A DNA stretch of 64,000 nt from Nocardia transvalensis (GCF_015477765.1 NZ_JADLQQ010000004.1:186001-250000), one strand, 5' to 3'; positions 1 through 9,930 are shown, numbered from the stretch's first letter. Translations and numbers: made by a program. Notes: generated from the sequence alone by a model not told the origin.

Positions 1-89
1 GGGCCGTCGCTGATCCACCGGTGTCGGAAATACCTGCAGCCGTGCCGGTTCGACGCGCCACCTTGCCGGTTTGTCGGGGGAACTCTGTA

Positions 90-2492
90 GTGTCTGCGGG
101 CGTGACGACAGCCTCCGAACCCGTCAGCACCGCAGCCGCTGGTTCCGCGCAGCTCGCCGGAACCGTCCGCCTAGCCAGTGTCAGCCGTCGCATCGCCGAC
201 GAACTGAATGTGCGCGACGAACAGGTGCGCGCCGCCGTAGAACTGCTCGACGGCGGGTCGACCGTGCCGTTCATCGCCCGCTACCGCAAGGAGGTCACCG
301 GCGGGCTCGACGACGCGCAGCTGCGGCAGCTGGAGGAGCGGCTGCACTACCTGCGCGAGCTGGACGAACGCCGGGTGTCGATCCTCGAATCCATCCGCAG
401 CCAGGGCAAATTGGATGCCGCGCTGCAGCAGCAGATCATGCTGGCCGAGACCAAGGCCCGCCTCGAAGACATCTACCTGCCCTACAAGCCCAAGCGGCGC
501 ACCAAGGCCCAGATCGCGCGCGAGGCCGGGCACGAGCCGGTCGCCGACGCCCTGCTGAGCGACCCCACCACCGATCCCGCGCAGTACAGCGCCGAACAGC
601 TCGACGGCGCCCGCGCCATCCTGGTGGAGCGCTTCGCCGAGGATGCCGACCTGGTCGGCGAGCTGCGCGAACTGATGTGGAACCGCGGGCAGATCACCTC
701 GCGGGTGCGCGCCGGTAAGGAAGAGGCCGGTGCCAAATTCGCCGACTACTTCGACTTCAGCGAGCCGTTCACCAAGCTGCCCTCGCACCGCATCCTGGCG
801 CTGCTGCGCGGGGAGAAGGAAGAGATCCTCACCCTGCACCTCGAGCCGGACACCGAGGAGCCCGAGCCGGGTGACCGCACCCTCTACGAGGGCCGCATCG
901 CGCTGAAGTTCGGCATCGCCGACCAAGGCCGTCCCGCCGACACCTGGCTGCTCGACACCGTGCGCTGGGCCTGGCGCACCAAACTTCAGGTGAGCCTGGG
1001 CATCGATATCCGGATGCGGCTGCGCCAGTCCGCGGAGAAGGATGCGGTCGACGTCTTCGCCGCCAACCTGCGCGACCTGCTGCTGGCCGCCCCCGCCGGT
1101 ACCCGCACCACCATGGGCCTGGACCCGGGTTACCGCACCGGCGTGAAGGTGGCCGTCGTCGACGGCACCGGCAAGGTGGTGGCCACCGAGACCATCTACC
1201 CGCACAAGCCGCAGGGCCAGACCGAGAAGTCGCTGGCCGTGCTCGGCGCGCTGGTCGCCCGGTTCAATGTCGAACTGATCGCCATCGGCAACGGCACCGC
1301 CTCCCGCGAAACCGATGCCCTGGCCGCGGAACTGATCTCGCGCATCCCGGACAACAAGCCCACCAAGATCGTGGTGTCGGAGGCGGGCGCCTCGGTGTAC
1401 TCCGCCTCGGCCTATGCCTCCCAGGAACTACCGGAACTGGACGTGTCGCTGCGTGGCGCGGTGTCGATCGCCCGTCGCCTGCAGGACCCGCTGGCCGAAC
1501 TGGTGAAGATCGACCCGAAGTCGATCGGCGTGGGCCAGTACCAGCACGACGTCTCCGAGACCCTGCTGGCCCGTTCGCTCGGCGCGGTCGTCGAGGACGC
1601 GGTGAACGCGGTCGGTGTCGACGTCAACACCGCCTCGGTGCCGCTGCTGTCGCGGGTGTCGGGTATTTCGTCCTCGGTGGCGGAATCCATTGTGGCGCAC
1701 CGCGACCAGAACGGCCCCTTCCGCAGCCGCACCGCGCTGCGGGAGGTGCCGCGGCTGGGTCCGAAGGCCTTCGAGCAGTGCGCGGGCTTCCTGCGTATCC
1801 GCGGTGGCGACGACCCGCTCGACAGCTCCGCGGTGCATCCGGAGGCCTATCCGGTGGTGCGTCGCATCCTCGACGACACCGGTCGTGGCGTGCACGAGCT
1901 GATCGGCAACACCACGGTGCTGCGGTCGCTGCGTGCCGACAAGTTCACCGACGAGAAGTTCGGTGTCCCCACCGTCACCGATATCATCGCGGAGTTGGAG
2001 AAGCCGGGCCGCGACCCGCGCCCGGAGTTCAAGACCGCCGAATTCGCCGCGGGCATCGAGAAGGTCGCCGATCTGAAGCCGGGCATGGTGCTCGAGGGCG
2101 TGGTCACCAACGTGGCCGCCTTCGGTGCGTTCGTCGATATCGGCGTGCACCAGGACGGGCTGGTGCACGTGTCGGCCATGTCGCACACCTTCGTTCGCGA
2201 TCCGCGCGAGGTCGTCAAGTCCGGGGACGTGGTGAAGGTGAAGGTGCTCGAGGTCGACGTGGCCCGTCAGCGCATCGGCCTGTCGCTGCGACTGGACGAC
2301 GAGCCGGGCGCGGGCGGCAAACCCGACAAGGCCGAGGGACGCGGCCAGGGCCAGCGGGGCGGCGGCAATCAGCGTCAGCGACCGCAGGGCCAGGGCCGGG
2401 GCAATCAGAATCGCGGCGGGCAGCGCCGCAATGCACCCGAACCGAGCGGTGCCATGGCCGATGCGCTGCGCCGCGCCGGTTTCGGCCGCTAG
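90..2492 (+). CDS. tex: Tex family RNA-binding transcription accessory protein
   Basis: Tex proteins are cytoplasmic nucleic-acid-binding factors built from an N-terminal helical region, a YqgF/RNase H-like fold, helix-hairpin-helix motifs and a C-terminal S1 domain. Here the YqgF-like part is visible around TTMGLDPGYRTG, the HhH part around LLSRVSGISSSVAESIV, and the S1 domain from about GMVLEGVVTNVAAFGAFVDIG. A tail of about 65 residues follows the S1 domain and is rich in Gly, Arg, Gln and Asn (RGG-like). The frame is open back to position 21, but homology to the family begins shortly before VRLASVSRRIADEL, so GTG 90 (or GTG 102) is preferred; about 800 residues is normal for the family. 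No obvious operon partner. Confidence 0.93.
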   Translation: MSAGVTTASEPVSTAAAGSAQLAGTVRLASVSRRIADELNVRDEQVRAAVELLDGGSTVPFIARYRKEVTGGLDDAQLRQLEERLHYLRELDERRVSILESIRSQGKLDAALQQQIMLAETKARLEDIYLPYKPKRRTKAQIAREAGHEPVADALLSDPTTDPAQYSAEQLDGARAILVERFAEDADLVGELRELMWNRGQITSRVRAGKEEAGAKFADYFDFSEPFTKLPSHRILALLRGEKEEILTLHLEPDTEEPEPGDRTLYEGRIALKFGIADQGRPADTWLLDTVRWAWRTKLQVSLGIDIRMRLRQSAEKDAVDVFAANLRDLLLAAPAGTRTTMGLDPGYRTGVKVAVVDGTGKVVATETIYPHKPQGQTEKSLAVLGALVARFNVELIAIGNGTASRETDALAAELISRIPDNKPTKIVVSEAGASVYSASAYASQELPELDVSLRGAVSIARRLQDPLAELVKIDPKSIGVGQYQHDVSETLLARSLGAVVEDAVNAVGVDVNTASVPLLSRVSGISSSVAESIVAHRDQNGPFRSRTALREVPRLGPKAFEQCAGFLRIRGGDDPLDSSAVHPEAYPVVRRILDDTGRGVHELIGNTTVLRSLRADKFTDEKFGVPTVTDIIAELEKPGRDPRPEFKTAEFAAGIEKVADLKPGMVLEGVVTNVAAFGAFVDIGVHQDGLVHVSAMSHTFVRDPREVVKSGDVVKVKVLEVDVARQRIGLSLRLDDEPGAGGKPDKAEGRGQGQRGGGNQRQRPQGQGRGNQNRGGQRRNAPEPSGAMADALRRAGFGR

Positions 2493-2575
2493 CGTTCCGC
2501 GCGCCGGACGATCGGCACCGCCCCGATAACTGCGGTTGGGTCACCCGTCGGCTGAGTGCTGCACAATGTGGCAGG

Positions 2576-2603
2576 ACGGGTCCGGTCTGTTGACCGGACC
2601 CGT
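2576..2603. terminator. Perfect 12-bp hairpin after tex
   Basis: ACGGGTCCGGTC and its exact reverse complement flank a TGTT loop. There is no T-tract, as is common for actinobacterial hairpin terminators. It lies 84 nt after the tex stop and 33 nt before the next start, so it could end tex transcription or form a structure in the leader of the downstream membrane protein gene. Confidence 0.55.
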
Positions 2604-2635
2604 AGCTCGGCGGCTATCGCACAGGGAACGGGGAT

Positions 2636-3505
2636 ATGGCGGATTTGCGACGGTGGCTCGACGATTCCGTGATCGCGCACGGCCGTCTGCCGCTGATGTG
2701 TTTCCTGCTCGGGTTCATCGTCGGATTCCTGCTGATCCGGCTCAGCGTCCGGCTGATTCGCAAGCAGGTGCGCTGGTGGCCGGGCAATCTGCGCGCCGGT
2801 GACGTGCACATCCACCACATGGTCTTCGGGGTGGTGCTGGTGCTGCTGTCCGGGATCGGCCTGGTCACCCTGTATCAGAGCGGGGTGGGCACGGTGAGCG
2901 CGCTGGCGTCCGTCTTCGGGCTCGGCGCCGCCCTGGTGCTCGACGAGTTCGCGCTCATCTATTACCTGCGCGACGTCTACTGGGAGGAGCAGGGCCGCAC
3001 CTCCGTCGACGCGGTGTTCGTCGCGCTGGCGGTGACGGGGCTGCTCCTGCTGGGTTTCCATCCGCTGTGGTTGTTGGACATCAACGACATTCGGCACGAC
3101 GACAGCCTGCCGGGCCGGTTGTTCCTGACCGTTTTCGCCGTGGTCAACCTCGGGCTGGCGGCCGTCGTGATCGCCAAGGGCAAGATCTGGACCGGGTTGT
3201 TCGGCATGTTCTTTCTGCCGTTGCTGGTTGTTGGCGCGCTACGCCTGAGCCGCCCGGGAGCGCCCTGGGCGCGCTGGCGATATGCGGGCCGGCTGAAGCT
3301 CATGCAGCGGGCCATCCGTCGCGAGCGCCGGTATCGCAGACCCGTGATTCGCGCCAAGATTTTCGTACAAGACCTGATAGCGGGCAAACCGGACGTAGCA
3401 CACATTCGCCGCGCGACCGAAGAGGAATTGGCACGTACCGTCGTTCCTGCCCCCGCTCCGCCGCATCCAAACCGTGGTAGCCGACACGTTGCTGGCAAAT
3501 TGTAG
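2636..3505 (+). CDS. Multi-pass membrane protein of unknown function
   Basis: The 289-residue protein has a hydrophobic segment near residues 17-38 (LPLMCFLLGFIVGFLLI) and four or five more between about 55 and 200, then a cytoplasmic, strongly basic tail (RAIRRERRYRRPVIRAK). A His-containing stretch GDVHIHHMVFG precedes the second membrane segment, and acidic DEF lies inside a later one. I recognise this only as a conserved actinobacterial membrane protein type and assign no function. ATG 2636 is preceded by AGGGAACGGGG, a usable ribosome site. It ends 18 nt before the decarboxylase gene, so the two may be co-transcribed. Confidence 0.8.
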   Translation: MADLRRWLDDSVIAHGRLPLMCFLLGFIVGFLLIRLSVRLIRKQVRWWPGNLRAGDVHIHHMVFGVVLVLLSGIGLVTLYQSGVGTVSALASVFGLGAALVLDEFALIYYLRDVYWEEQGRTSVDAVFVALAVTGLLLLGFHPLWLLDINDIRHDDSLPGRLFLTVFAVVNLGLAAVVIAKGKIWTGLFGMFFLPLLVVGALRLSRPGAPWARWRYAGRLKLMQRAIRRERRYRRPVIRAKIFVQDLIAGKPDVAHIRRATEEELARTVVPAPAPPHPNRGSRHVAGKL

Positions 3506-3523
3506 ACGTGTCAATGTGGAAGT

Positions 3524-5185
3524 ATGGCTTATGTAGTCGGGGACTATCTGCTCGATCGTTTGCATGAACTGGGTGTCACCGAAATCTTCGGTGTCCCGGG
3601 CGATTTCAATCTCCGCTTCCTCGACCACGTCGTCGCCCACGAGGGCATGCGGTGGGTCGGTGGCGCCAACGAACTCAATGCCGGATACGCGGCCGACGGG
3701 TACGCCCGGCTGCGCGGTATCGGCGCGGTGGTGACCACCTACGGCGTGGGGGAGCTGAGCGCGGTGAACGCGATCGCCGGTAGCTATGCCGAGCGGGTGC
3801 CGGTGGTGCACATCGTGGGTGTTCCGGCCAAGGACATCCAGGCCCACCACCGCGTCGTCCACCACACGCTGGGCGACGGCGACTTCCACCACTTCCGGCG
3901 CATCGCTGCCGAAGTCACCTGCGCCCAGGCGGATCTGGGAGCGGCCGACGCCTGCGCGGAGATCGACCGGGTGCTGCGCGCGGTGCGGGTGCATCGGCGG
4001 CCCGGCTACATCATGCTCGCCACCGACGTGGCCCAGGTCGAGGTCGAGCCGCCGAGCGCGCCGCTCGCCCCGGCCAGCGACTTCTCCAGTGCCGGTGCCC
4101 GCGCGGCCTTCGAGGAGGCCGCGCGCGAATTCCTGGCCGGTCGGCAGGTCACCGTGCTGGCCGACGTCTTCGTCGACCGGGTCGGCGCCACCGAGCGGCT
4201 GCGCAAACTGGTGACCACCGCCGACCTGCCGCATGCCACCCTGGCCTGGGGTAAGACCCTGGTGGACGAGTCCGCACCGAACTTCCTGGGCGTGTACTCC
4301 GGCGCGGCCTCGGAGCCGGGTGTCCGCAAGGCGGTCGAGGACGCCGAGCGCCTGGTGACCGTCGGCGTGCAGTTCACCGACAGCATCACTGCCGGATTCA
4401 GCCAGCACGTGGATCCGCGCCGCACGATCGATATCGGCGCCGACCGCACGGTCATCGGGGGCGTGGACGCCTTTGCGCCGCTGTCTCTTCCGACGGCACT
4501 GGAGGTGCTCACCGAGATCGCGGCGGAATTCGCGCCCAACCACATCAGCGTGGCGGCCGAGCCCGGTCACGAGCAGCCCTCGGCCGATGGTCCGCTGACC
4601 CAGGCGGCGCTGTGGCCGATGGTCGCCGAGGCCCTCGGCGACAACAACATCGTGGTCGCCGACCAGGGCACGGCCTTCTTCGGCCTGGCCACCCTGCGCA
4701 TGCCGTCGGGCATCACCTTCCTCGGCCAGCCGCTGTGGGGTTCGATCGGCTACACCCTGCCCGCCGCGCTCGGGGCCGGACTGGCCTGTCCGGACCGCCG
4801 GCCCGTGCTGGTGATCGGCGACGGTGCGGCACAGCTGACCATCCAGGAACTCGGCGTATGGATCCGCGAGCGGGTGCCGGGCGTGATCGTGCTGGTCAAC
4901 AACAACGGCTACGCCGTCGAGCGGGCCATCCACGGTGAACGCGCGCCCTACAACGACATCGCCCCGTGGCGGTGGGAGACGCTGCCGCACGCCTTCGGCG
5001 CCGATCCGGACGCGGTGTCGGTGCTGCGGGCCCGCACGGTGGCCGAGTTGGCCGACTGCCTGCAGGCCGCCGCCGAGGCGAAAGATCGCCTGGTGCTGCT
5101 CGAGGTGTTCACCGATACCGTCGACTACCCGCCGTTCATGACCGATGTGGCGGCCTCGATCACCAAGGCCAATTCCCGGTCGTAA
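3524..5185 (+). CDS. kdc: ThDP-dependent alpha-keto acid decarboxylase
   Basis: This is a pyruvate/indolepyruvate decarboxylase-type enzyme that removes CO2 from 2-keto acids to give aldehydes, using thiamine diphosphate and Mg2+. The N-terminal Pyr domain shows the catalytic Glu in [17 protein letters not shown] (residues about 46-62) and the His pair in [12 protein letters not shown]. The C-terminal PP domain carries the ThDP motif GDGAAQ ... [10 protein letters not shown] (about 432-464). Length of 553 residues is full for the family. The mycobacterial homologue (Rv0853c type) uses branched and aromatic keto acids, but substrate cannot be read from the sequence here. Sits between a membrane protein and rplS. 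Confidence 0.92.
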   Translation: MAYVVGDYLLDRLHELGVTEIFGVPGDFNLRFLDHVVAHEGMRWVGGANELNAGYAADGYARLRGIGAVVTTYGVGELSAVNAIAGSYAERVPVVHIVGVPAKDIQAHHRVVHHTLGDGDFHHFRRIAAEVTCAQADLGAADACAEIDRVLRAVRVHRRPGYIMLATDVAQVEVEPPSAPLAPASDFSSAGARAAFEEAAREFLAGRQVTVLADVFVDRVGATERLRKLVTTADLPHATLAWGKTLVDESAPNFLGVYSGAASEPGVRKAVEDAERLVTVGVQFTDSITAGFSQHVDPRRTIDIGADRTVIGGVDAFAPLSLPTALEVLTEIAAEFAPNHISVAAEPGHEQPSADGPLTQAALWPMVAEALGDNNIVVADQGTAFFGLATLRMPSGITFLGQPLWGSIGYTLPAALGAGLACPDRRPVLVIGDGAAQLTIQELGVWIRERVPGVIVLVNNNGYAVERAIHGERAPYNDIAPWRWETLPHAFGADPDAVSVLRARTVAELADCLQAAAEAKDRLVLLEVFTDTVDYPPFMTDVAASITKANSRS

Positions 5186-5358
5186 CACCCGGGCGCGGGC
5201 GTCGGCAACCCGATTAACGGTCCGGTCGCGGGGTCTGGCACAATAGCCGGGTTGCCCTGGGCGCATCAGGTCCAGCGCACCGCCCATATCCGGAGCACGA
5301 GCCGGTCGAGCGCGAGCCGCCAGGTTCCTCTGTTCACGCGAACTTCCAAAGGACGGAA

Positions 5359-5700
5359 ATGAACACCCTCGACTTCGTCGACGAAAAGTCGCTGCGCACC
5401 GATGTCCCCGACTTCCGGCCGGGTGACACCATCAACGTGCACGTGAAGGTCATCGAAGGTAACAAGGAGCGCATCCAGGTCTTCAAGGGCGTCGTCATCC
5501 GGCGTCAGGGTGGCGGCATCCGCGAGACCTTCACGGTCCGCAAGATCTCCTTCGGTGTCGGCGTCGAGCGCACCTTCCCGGTGCACAGCCCCAACATCGA
5601 CCACATCGATGTCGTGACCCGCGGCGATGTCCGCCGGGCCAAGCTGTACTACCTGCGCGATCTGCGCGGCAAGGCCGCCAAGATCAAGGAAAAGCGCTGA
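5359..5700 (+). CDS. rplS: 50S ribosomal protein L19
   Basis: L19 lies at the 30S-50S interface of the ribosome. The 113-residue product is recognised from [46 protein letters not shown] and the C-terminal [22 protein letters not shown] 5359 follows the ribosome-binding stretch AAAGGACGG. The 173-nt leader holds inverted GGCAACCCG/CGGGTTGCC copies (5202-5210, 5249-5257) around a possible promoter; its start was not resolved. A strong intrinsic terminator follows, so rplS appears to be a single transcription unit. Confidence 0.97.
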   Translation: MNTLDFVDEKSLRTDVPDFRPGDTINVHVKVIEGNKERIQVFKGVVIRRQGGGIRETFTVRKISFGVGVERTFPVHSPNIDHIDVVTRGDVRRAKLYYLRDLRGKAAKIKEKR

Positions 5701-5725
5701 AGCGCTGATCCGGTTCGACTTGATG

Positions 5726-5752
5726 CCCCCGGCCGCCAGGCCGGGGGTTTTT
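5726..5752 (+). terminator. Rho-independent terminator of rplS
   Basis: CCCCCGGCC pairs perfectly with GGCCGGGGG over 9 bp around the loop GCCA, followed directly by five T residues (5748-5752). It begins 25 nt after the rplS stop codon. Confidence 0.9.
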
Positions 5753-5813
5753 CATGGCATATGCTCAGGCGGCGGTCCGGCTTCGGGTCGCCGTGCTGGG
5801 TAGTCTGTTCCGC

Positions 5814-6605
5814 GTGGCAGAGGAGAGCGAGTCGGTGACGGTGCCAGAACCAGGCGATGAGCGCGCAGGCGAACCCTCGCCGAAGCGGCGACGCGGACGC
5901 GAGAAGAAGAACCGTCCGTTCTGGCAGGAGCTGCCGATTCTCATCGTGATCGCGGCGGTGATCGCGGCGCTCGTGGTGAATTTCATCGGCCGCCCCTACG
6001 TGATCCCGTCCGAATCCATGGAGCCGACCCTGCACGGCTGCGCGGGCTGCACCGGCGACCGGATCTACGTGGAGAAACTGAGCTACGACTTCGGCGACCC
6101 GAAGCCCGGCGACGTGGTCGTGTTCGTCGGCCCGACCGACTCGTGGAACAGGGCCTACCACTCGAATCGGTCCAGCAATGTCGCCATCCGCGGCGTCCAG
6201 AACTTCTTCTCCTTCTTCGGCCTCGTTCCCCCGGACGAGAACGACCTGGTCAAGCGCGTGATCGCGGTCGGCGGCCAGACCGTGCAGTGCTGCGACATCC
6301 AGGGCCGGGTCATGGTGGACGGCAAACCGCTCGACGAGCCCTACGCCCGCTATATCGCCCCGTACGTGCCCGGTCAGCCCTACAGCATGGTCAACCCCTC
6401 CGGCCGGGAGTTCGGGCCCGTGAAGGTCCCGGACGGTCATCTGTGGGTGATGGGTGACAACCGCAACCGGTCCGCCGACTCCCGCGCGCACATGGAGGAC
6501 CAGTACCAGGGCACCGTGCCGGTCAGCGACGTCCGTGGTAAAGCGGTGTTCAAGATCTGGCCGCCCAATCGCATCGGCCCGGTCCGGGCGCAGAATCCTC
6601 AGTAG
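5814..6605 (+). CDS. lepB: Signal peptidase I
   Basis: Type I signal peptidase, a membrane-anchored Ser/Lys protease that releases secreted proteins from their signal peptides. A Lys/Arg-rich cytoplasmic N-terminus (KRRRGREKKNR) is followed by one membrane anchor (LPILIVIAAVIAALVVNFIG). Box B holds the nucleophile in IPSESMEPTL, box D the general base Lys in NDLVKRVIAVGG, and box E is GDNRNRSADSR. The open frame begins at 5754 inside the rplS terminator; GTG 5814 or GTG 5835 is more plausible. Same position, after rplS and before rnhB, as in mycobacteria. Confidence 0.94.
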   Translation: MAEESESVTVPEPGDERAGEPSPKRRRGREKKNRPFWQELPILIVIAAVIAALVVNFIGRPYVIPSESMEPTLHGCAGCTGDRIYVEKLSYDFGDPKPGDVVVFVGPTDSWNRAYHSNRSSNVAIRGVQNFFSFFGLVPPDENDLVKRVIAVGGQTVQCCDIQGRVMVDGKPLDEPYARYIAPYVPGQPYSMVNPSGREFGPVKVPDGHLWVMGDNRNRSADSRAHMEDQYQGTVPVSDVRGKAVFKIWPPNRIGPVRAQNPQ

Positions 6606-6764
6606 AGAGCGGGACCACCCGAACCGAACACAACGTGGCCACGGCATAATCGAACGGTGGGTGCAGTGGGGCGCAATCAACAGCGCGCCGCCCGGAACGG
6701 TAAGGGCGGCAATGGGATTCGGTCCGTCGCTGTTCGGCGTGGGGATTGGCCGCCGCGCGTGGTG

Positions 6765-7508
6765 ATGCGCAAGGCCGCAGGGTTGCGCACCCTGGAGGCC
6801 GCGCTGATCCGCAGCGGGCTGGGGCCGGTCGCCGGGGTAGACGAGGCCGGTCGCGGGTGTTGCGCGGGTCCGCTCGTCGTGGCCGCATGCCTGCTGGCGC
6901 CCAAGGCCTACGACTCGCTGGCCGACCTGGACGATTCGAAGAAGCTCACCGAGACCGCCCGGGAACGGTTGTTCCCGATCATCCAGCGCCGGGCGCTGGC
7001 CTGGAAGGTCGTGGTGATCCCGGCCTGGGAGATCGACACCATCGGCATCCACGTCGCCAATATCGAAGGCATGCGGCGGGCGGTGATGGGGCTGGACGCC
7101 GATCCCGGCTACGTGCTGACCGACGGATTCCGCGTGCCGGGCATCCCGGCGCCGTCGCTGCCGGTGATCGGGGGCGACGCGTCGGCGGCCTGCATCGCGG
7201 CCGCCAGCATTCTGGCCAAGGTGACGCGCGACCGCATCATGGTCGACCTGGACCGCCGGCTGCCGGGATATGGTTTCGCAGCGCACAAGGGTTACAACAC
7301 TCCCGAGCATATGGCCGCGCTGAACAGTCTCGGCCCCACCAGCGAGCATCGGCGATCGTGGCGCAATGTGCGGCTGCGGGGCCGGGGCGAGGCCGAGCTC
7401 GTCGACGATGCCGATCTCGTGGATATCGAGCTGCTCGATGATGAGCTGGTCGACACGGAGACGCCCGAGACCGGGCGAGTGGCTACCGATACTGCCCATG
7501 CGAGATGA
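6765..7508 (+). CDS. rnhB: Ribonuclease HII
   Basis: RNase HII nicks RNA-DNA hybrids and starts ribonucleotide excision repair. Catalytic acidic residues are seen in [13 protein letters not shown] (the DE pair) and in [29 protein letters not shown] and [10 protein letters not shown] are family motifs. The frame stays open to 6657, but homology starts near [15 protein letters not shown], so ATG 6765 (within a GTG-GTG-ATG run) is chosen. An acidic tail of about 35 residues ([20 protein letters not shown]) follows the catalytic domain and is an actinobacterial extension. Lies 159 nt after lepB and before the DUF2469 gene. Confidence 0.93.
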   Translation: MRKAAGLRTLEAALIRSGLGPVAGVDEAGRGCCAGPLVVAACLLAPKAYDSLADLDDSKKLTETARERLFPIIQRRALAWKVVVIPAWEIDTIGIHVANIEGMRRAVMGLDADPGYVLTDGFRVPGIPAPSLPVIGGDASAACIAAASILAKVTRDRIMVDLDRRLPGYGFAAHKGYNTPEHMAALNSLGPTSEHRRSWRNVRLRGRGEAELVDDADLVDIELLDDELVDTETPETGRVATDTAHAR

Positions 7509-7551
7509 TGTCAGCACACGCATTGCGGCGAGAAGGAGGACGTTCCACCCG

Positions 7552-7857
7552 ATGAGTGCCGAGGACCTCGAGAAGTACGAAACCGAGATGGAGCTCTCGC
7601 TGTATCGCGAGTACAAAGACATCGTCGGTCAGTTCTCGTATGTGGTGGAGACCGAGCGCCGCTTCTATCTCGCCAACTCCGTCGAGTTGCGCCCGCAGAA
7701 CGCCGACGGGGAGGTGTACTTCGAGGTGCGCATGTCGGATGCCTGGGTGTGGGACATGTACCGCCCCGCCCGCTTCGTCAAACACGTCCGGGTCATCACC
7801 TTCAAGGACGTGAATATCGAGGAGCTGGAGAAGCCGGATCTGCGGCTGCCGGAATGA
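7552..7857 (+). CDS. DUF2469 family protein
   Basis: Small 101-residue cytoplasmic protein of the DUF2469 family, of unknown function, recognised from MSAEDLEKYETEMELSLYREYKDIVGQFSYV and FVKHVRVITFKDVNIEEL. The reading frame is open further upstream inside rnhB, but ATG 7552 follows the strong Shine-Dalgarno AGAAGGAGGA and matches the family start. It occupies the same place, after rnhB, as Rv2901c in M. tuberculosis, so it is likely translated from the rnhB transcript. Confidence 0.92.
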   Translation: MSAEDLEKYETEMELSLYREYKDIVGQFSYVVETERRFYLANSVELRPQNADGEVYFEVRMSDAWVWDMYRPARFVKHVRVITFKDVNIEELEKPDLRLPE

Positions 7858-7946
7858 CGTTGTCCACAGGCTGAGATATCCACAGGCTTTCTATTTCCCC
7901 AGGTCGCGGCCGTTGAGTCGAAGGGCGGCCGGGCCATGCTGGCCGG

Positions 7947-8303
7947 GTGGCAGACAAACAGGCGCTCGGCGCCCGAGGGGAAGAGCTGGCGGCGCGGTTC
8001 CTGCGTGCGGCAGGGATGCAGATCGTCGAACGGAACTGGCGCTGTCGAGACGGTGAGCTGGACCTGATCGCCCGCGACGCGGCAGTGACCGCGTTCGTCG
8101 AGGTGAAGACGCGGTCCGGGCTGCGGTTCGGGGCACCGGCCGAGGCGGTGACCGTGGACAAGCAGCGGCGTATGCGACGGCTGGCGCTGCTGTGGCTGCG
8201 CGAACAGCCCGGGCCGTGGCGGCAGATCCGCTTCGACGTGGTGGCGGTACTGCTGCTGCCCGGCCGTGAGCCGGCCATCGAACACCTCAAGGGGGTGATC
8301 TGA
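7947..8303 (+). CDS. YraN family protein (UPF0102)
   Basis: UPF0102/YraN proteins have a restriction-endonuclease-like fold; their cellular role is not established. Family motifs are GARGEELAARFL, RCRDGELDLIARD and AFVEVKTRSG, which preserve the D...E-x-K type active-site layout. Length is 118 residues. Start is GTG 7947. The stop codon overlaps the start of the next gene (TGATG), pointing to translational coupling with the ComM-like ATPase and dprA, a pairing typical for DNA-uptake/recombination operons. Confidence 0.92.
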   Translation: MADKQALGARGEELAARFLRAAGMQIVERNWRCRDGELDLIARDAAVTAFVEVKTRSGLRFGAPAEAVTVDKQRRMRRLALLWLREQPGPWRQIRFDVVAVLLLPGREPAIEHLKGVI

Positions 8304-9811
8304 TGGCGCTCGGGCGGGCTCATTCGGTCGCGGTGACCGGCGTGGATGGGCAATTGGTCGAGATCGAGGCCGATATCGGCCAAGGGCTGCCGTCGGTCCA
8401 CCTGGTCGGGCTGCCGGACACCACCTTGCAGGAGTCGCGCGACCGGGTGCGGGCCGCGGTCACCAACTCCGGGGAGAAATGGCCCGACGGCCGGGTGATT
8501 CTCGCCCTGTCGCCGGCCACCCTGCCGAAAGTCGGCAGTGTCTACGACCTGGCTCTGGCCGCGGCCGTCCTGGACGCGGGGGATGCGATCCCGTCGACGC
8601 GGTTGGCGGGCACGGCGCTGCTGGGCGAACTGGCACTGGACGGCCGGGTGCGCCGGGTGCGCGGCATCCTGCCCGCCGTGCTGGCAGCCCGCAGTGCCGG
8701 ACGGACGACGGTGGTGGTGCCGGAGTGCGCATTGGCGGAGGCCGGTCTGGTCGATGGGATCCGGGTGCTGGGCGCGGGGACCCTGCGCGAGCTGATCGAT
8801 TGGCTGCGCGACGACGGTGAGCTGCGTGTCCCGGACGGTGGTCTGCCGCCGACCGAACCCGTCGGCGGCGATCTGAACGAGGTGGTGGGTCAGGACGAGG
8901 CGCGGTGGGCCTTGGAGGTGGCCGCGGCGGGCGGACATCACCTGCTGTTGACCGGTCCGCCCGGCATCGGGAAAACCATGCTCGCACAACGCCTTCCGGG
9001 CCTGCTGCCGCCGCTGACCGAACCGGAAGCCTTGGAGGTGACGGCGATCCATTCGGTGGCCGGGACGCTACCGGGCGACCATCCGCTGATCACCATGCCG
9101 CCGTTCGTCGCCCCGCACCACTCCACATCGGTGAGCGCGATGGTCGGCGGCGGTTCGGGCTCGGCCCGGCCGGGCGCGGTCAGCCGGGCCCACCGCGGCG
9201 TGCTGTTTCTCGACGAGTGCGCCGAAATCGGCGCGAAGGTACTCGAAGCCTTGCGAACTCCGTTGGAGGAAGGGGAGGTTCGCATCGCCCGCCGCGACGG
9301 CGTGGCGCGGTATCCGGCCCGGTTCCAATTGATTCTGGCGGCAAATCCGTGCCCCTGCGCGCCCGCCCGCGATGTCGACTGCATCTGCGCGCCGCTGGCC
9401 CGGCGGCGATACCTGGGGAAGCTGTCCGGCCCGCTGATGGACCGGATCGACATCTGGGTCCAGATGCACGGCCAGGCGGCCGGGGCGTTCGCCACCACCG
9501 AGGTCGAAAGCAGCGAAGTGGTTCGGAGCCGAGTGACCTTGGCGCGCAGGGCGGCCGTCGAACGCTGGCGCGAATACGGCTGGACCACCAATGCCGAAGT
9601 ACCGGGACATGTGCTGCGACAACGGTTCCGCCTGCCGCGCGAATCATTGGCGCCGGTGGAGAACGCGCTGCGGCAGGGACGCATGTCGGCGCGCGGGGCC
9701 GACCGAGCCATCCGCGTCGCATGGACCATCTGCGACCTGCGCGGGGGAGATCAGCCGCATGCGCAGGACGTCATGCAGGCGTTGAACTTTCGTCAGCGGG
9801 GTGCGTTGTGA
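8303..9811 (+). CDS. comM: YifB/ComM family Mg-chelatase-like AAA+ ATPase
   Basis: ComM-type proteins are hexameric helicases that promote branch migration when incoming DNA is integrated. The N-terminal ChlI domain (VEIEADIGQGLPSVHLVGLPD) is followed by an AAA+ core with Walker A GPPGIGKT, Walker B GVLFLDECAEI and a Cys cluster ANPCPCAPARDVDCICA, then a C-terminal helical domain (RGADRAIRVAWTICDL). Full length at 502 residues. Its ATG overlaps the yraN stop. Unlike naturally competent bacteria, no other competence gene is seen here besides dprA. Confidence 0.94.
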   Translation: MALGRAHSVAVTGVDGQLVEIEADIGQGLPSVHLVGLPDTTLQESRDRVRAAVTNSGEKWPDGRVILALSPATLPKVGSVYDLALAAAVLDAGDAIPSTRLAGTALLGELALDGRVRRVRGILPAVLAARSAGRTTVVVPECALAEAGLVDGIRVLGAGTLRELIDWLRDDGELRVPDGGLPPTEPVGGDLNEVVGQDEARWALEVAAAGGHHLLLTGPPGIGKTMLAQRLPGLLPPLTEPEALEVTAIHSVAGTLPGDHPLITMPPFVAPHHSTSVSAMVGGGSGSARPGAVSRAHRGVLFLDECAEIGAKVLEALRTPLEEGEVRIARRDGVARYPARFQLILAANPCPCAPARDVDCICAPLARRRYLGKLSGPLMDRIDIWVQMHGQAAGAFATTEVESSEVVRSRVTLARRAAVERWREYGWTTNAEVPGHVLRQRFRLPRESLAPVENALRQGRMSARGADRAIRVAWTICDLRGGDQPHAQDVMQALNFRQRGAL

Positions 9812-9930
9812 CCGTCTGCGCCCCTGTGTGTGCGTCGTGGCAGCCGTCTGTCGATTCGCAGAGGAGCCGACGGCGTGGAGGTCGAATTTTGTCAGCAGTG
9901 GGGATTGCCGATGCGGCGGAAGGGGGACGG

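Noticed and set aside
3239..5287. 682-codon minus-strand open frame
   Set aside because: Antisense shadow of the keto-acid decarboxylase gene: Gly/Arg/His-rich translation, no domain, and it overlaps a well-supported gene fully.
5649..7622. 657-codon minus-strand open frame opposite lepB and rnhB
   Set aside because: High-GC shadow; the plus strand carries two clear enzymes with complete motifs.
8905..9930. Long N-terminal extension of the dprA frame
   Set aside because: It runs through comM in another frame with Arg/Gly-rich composition and no DprA similarity.
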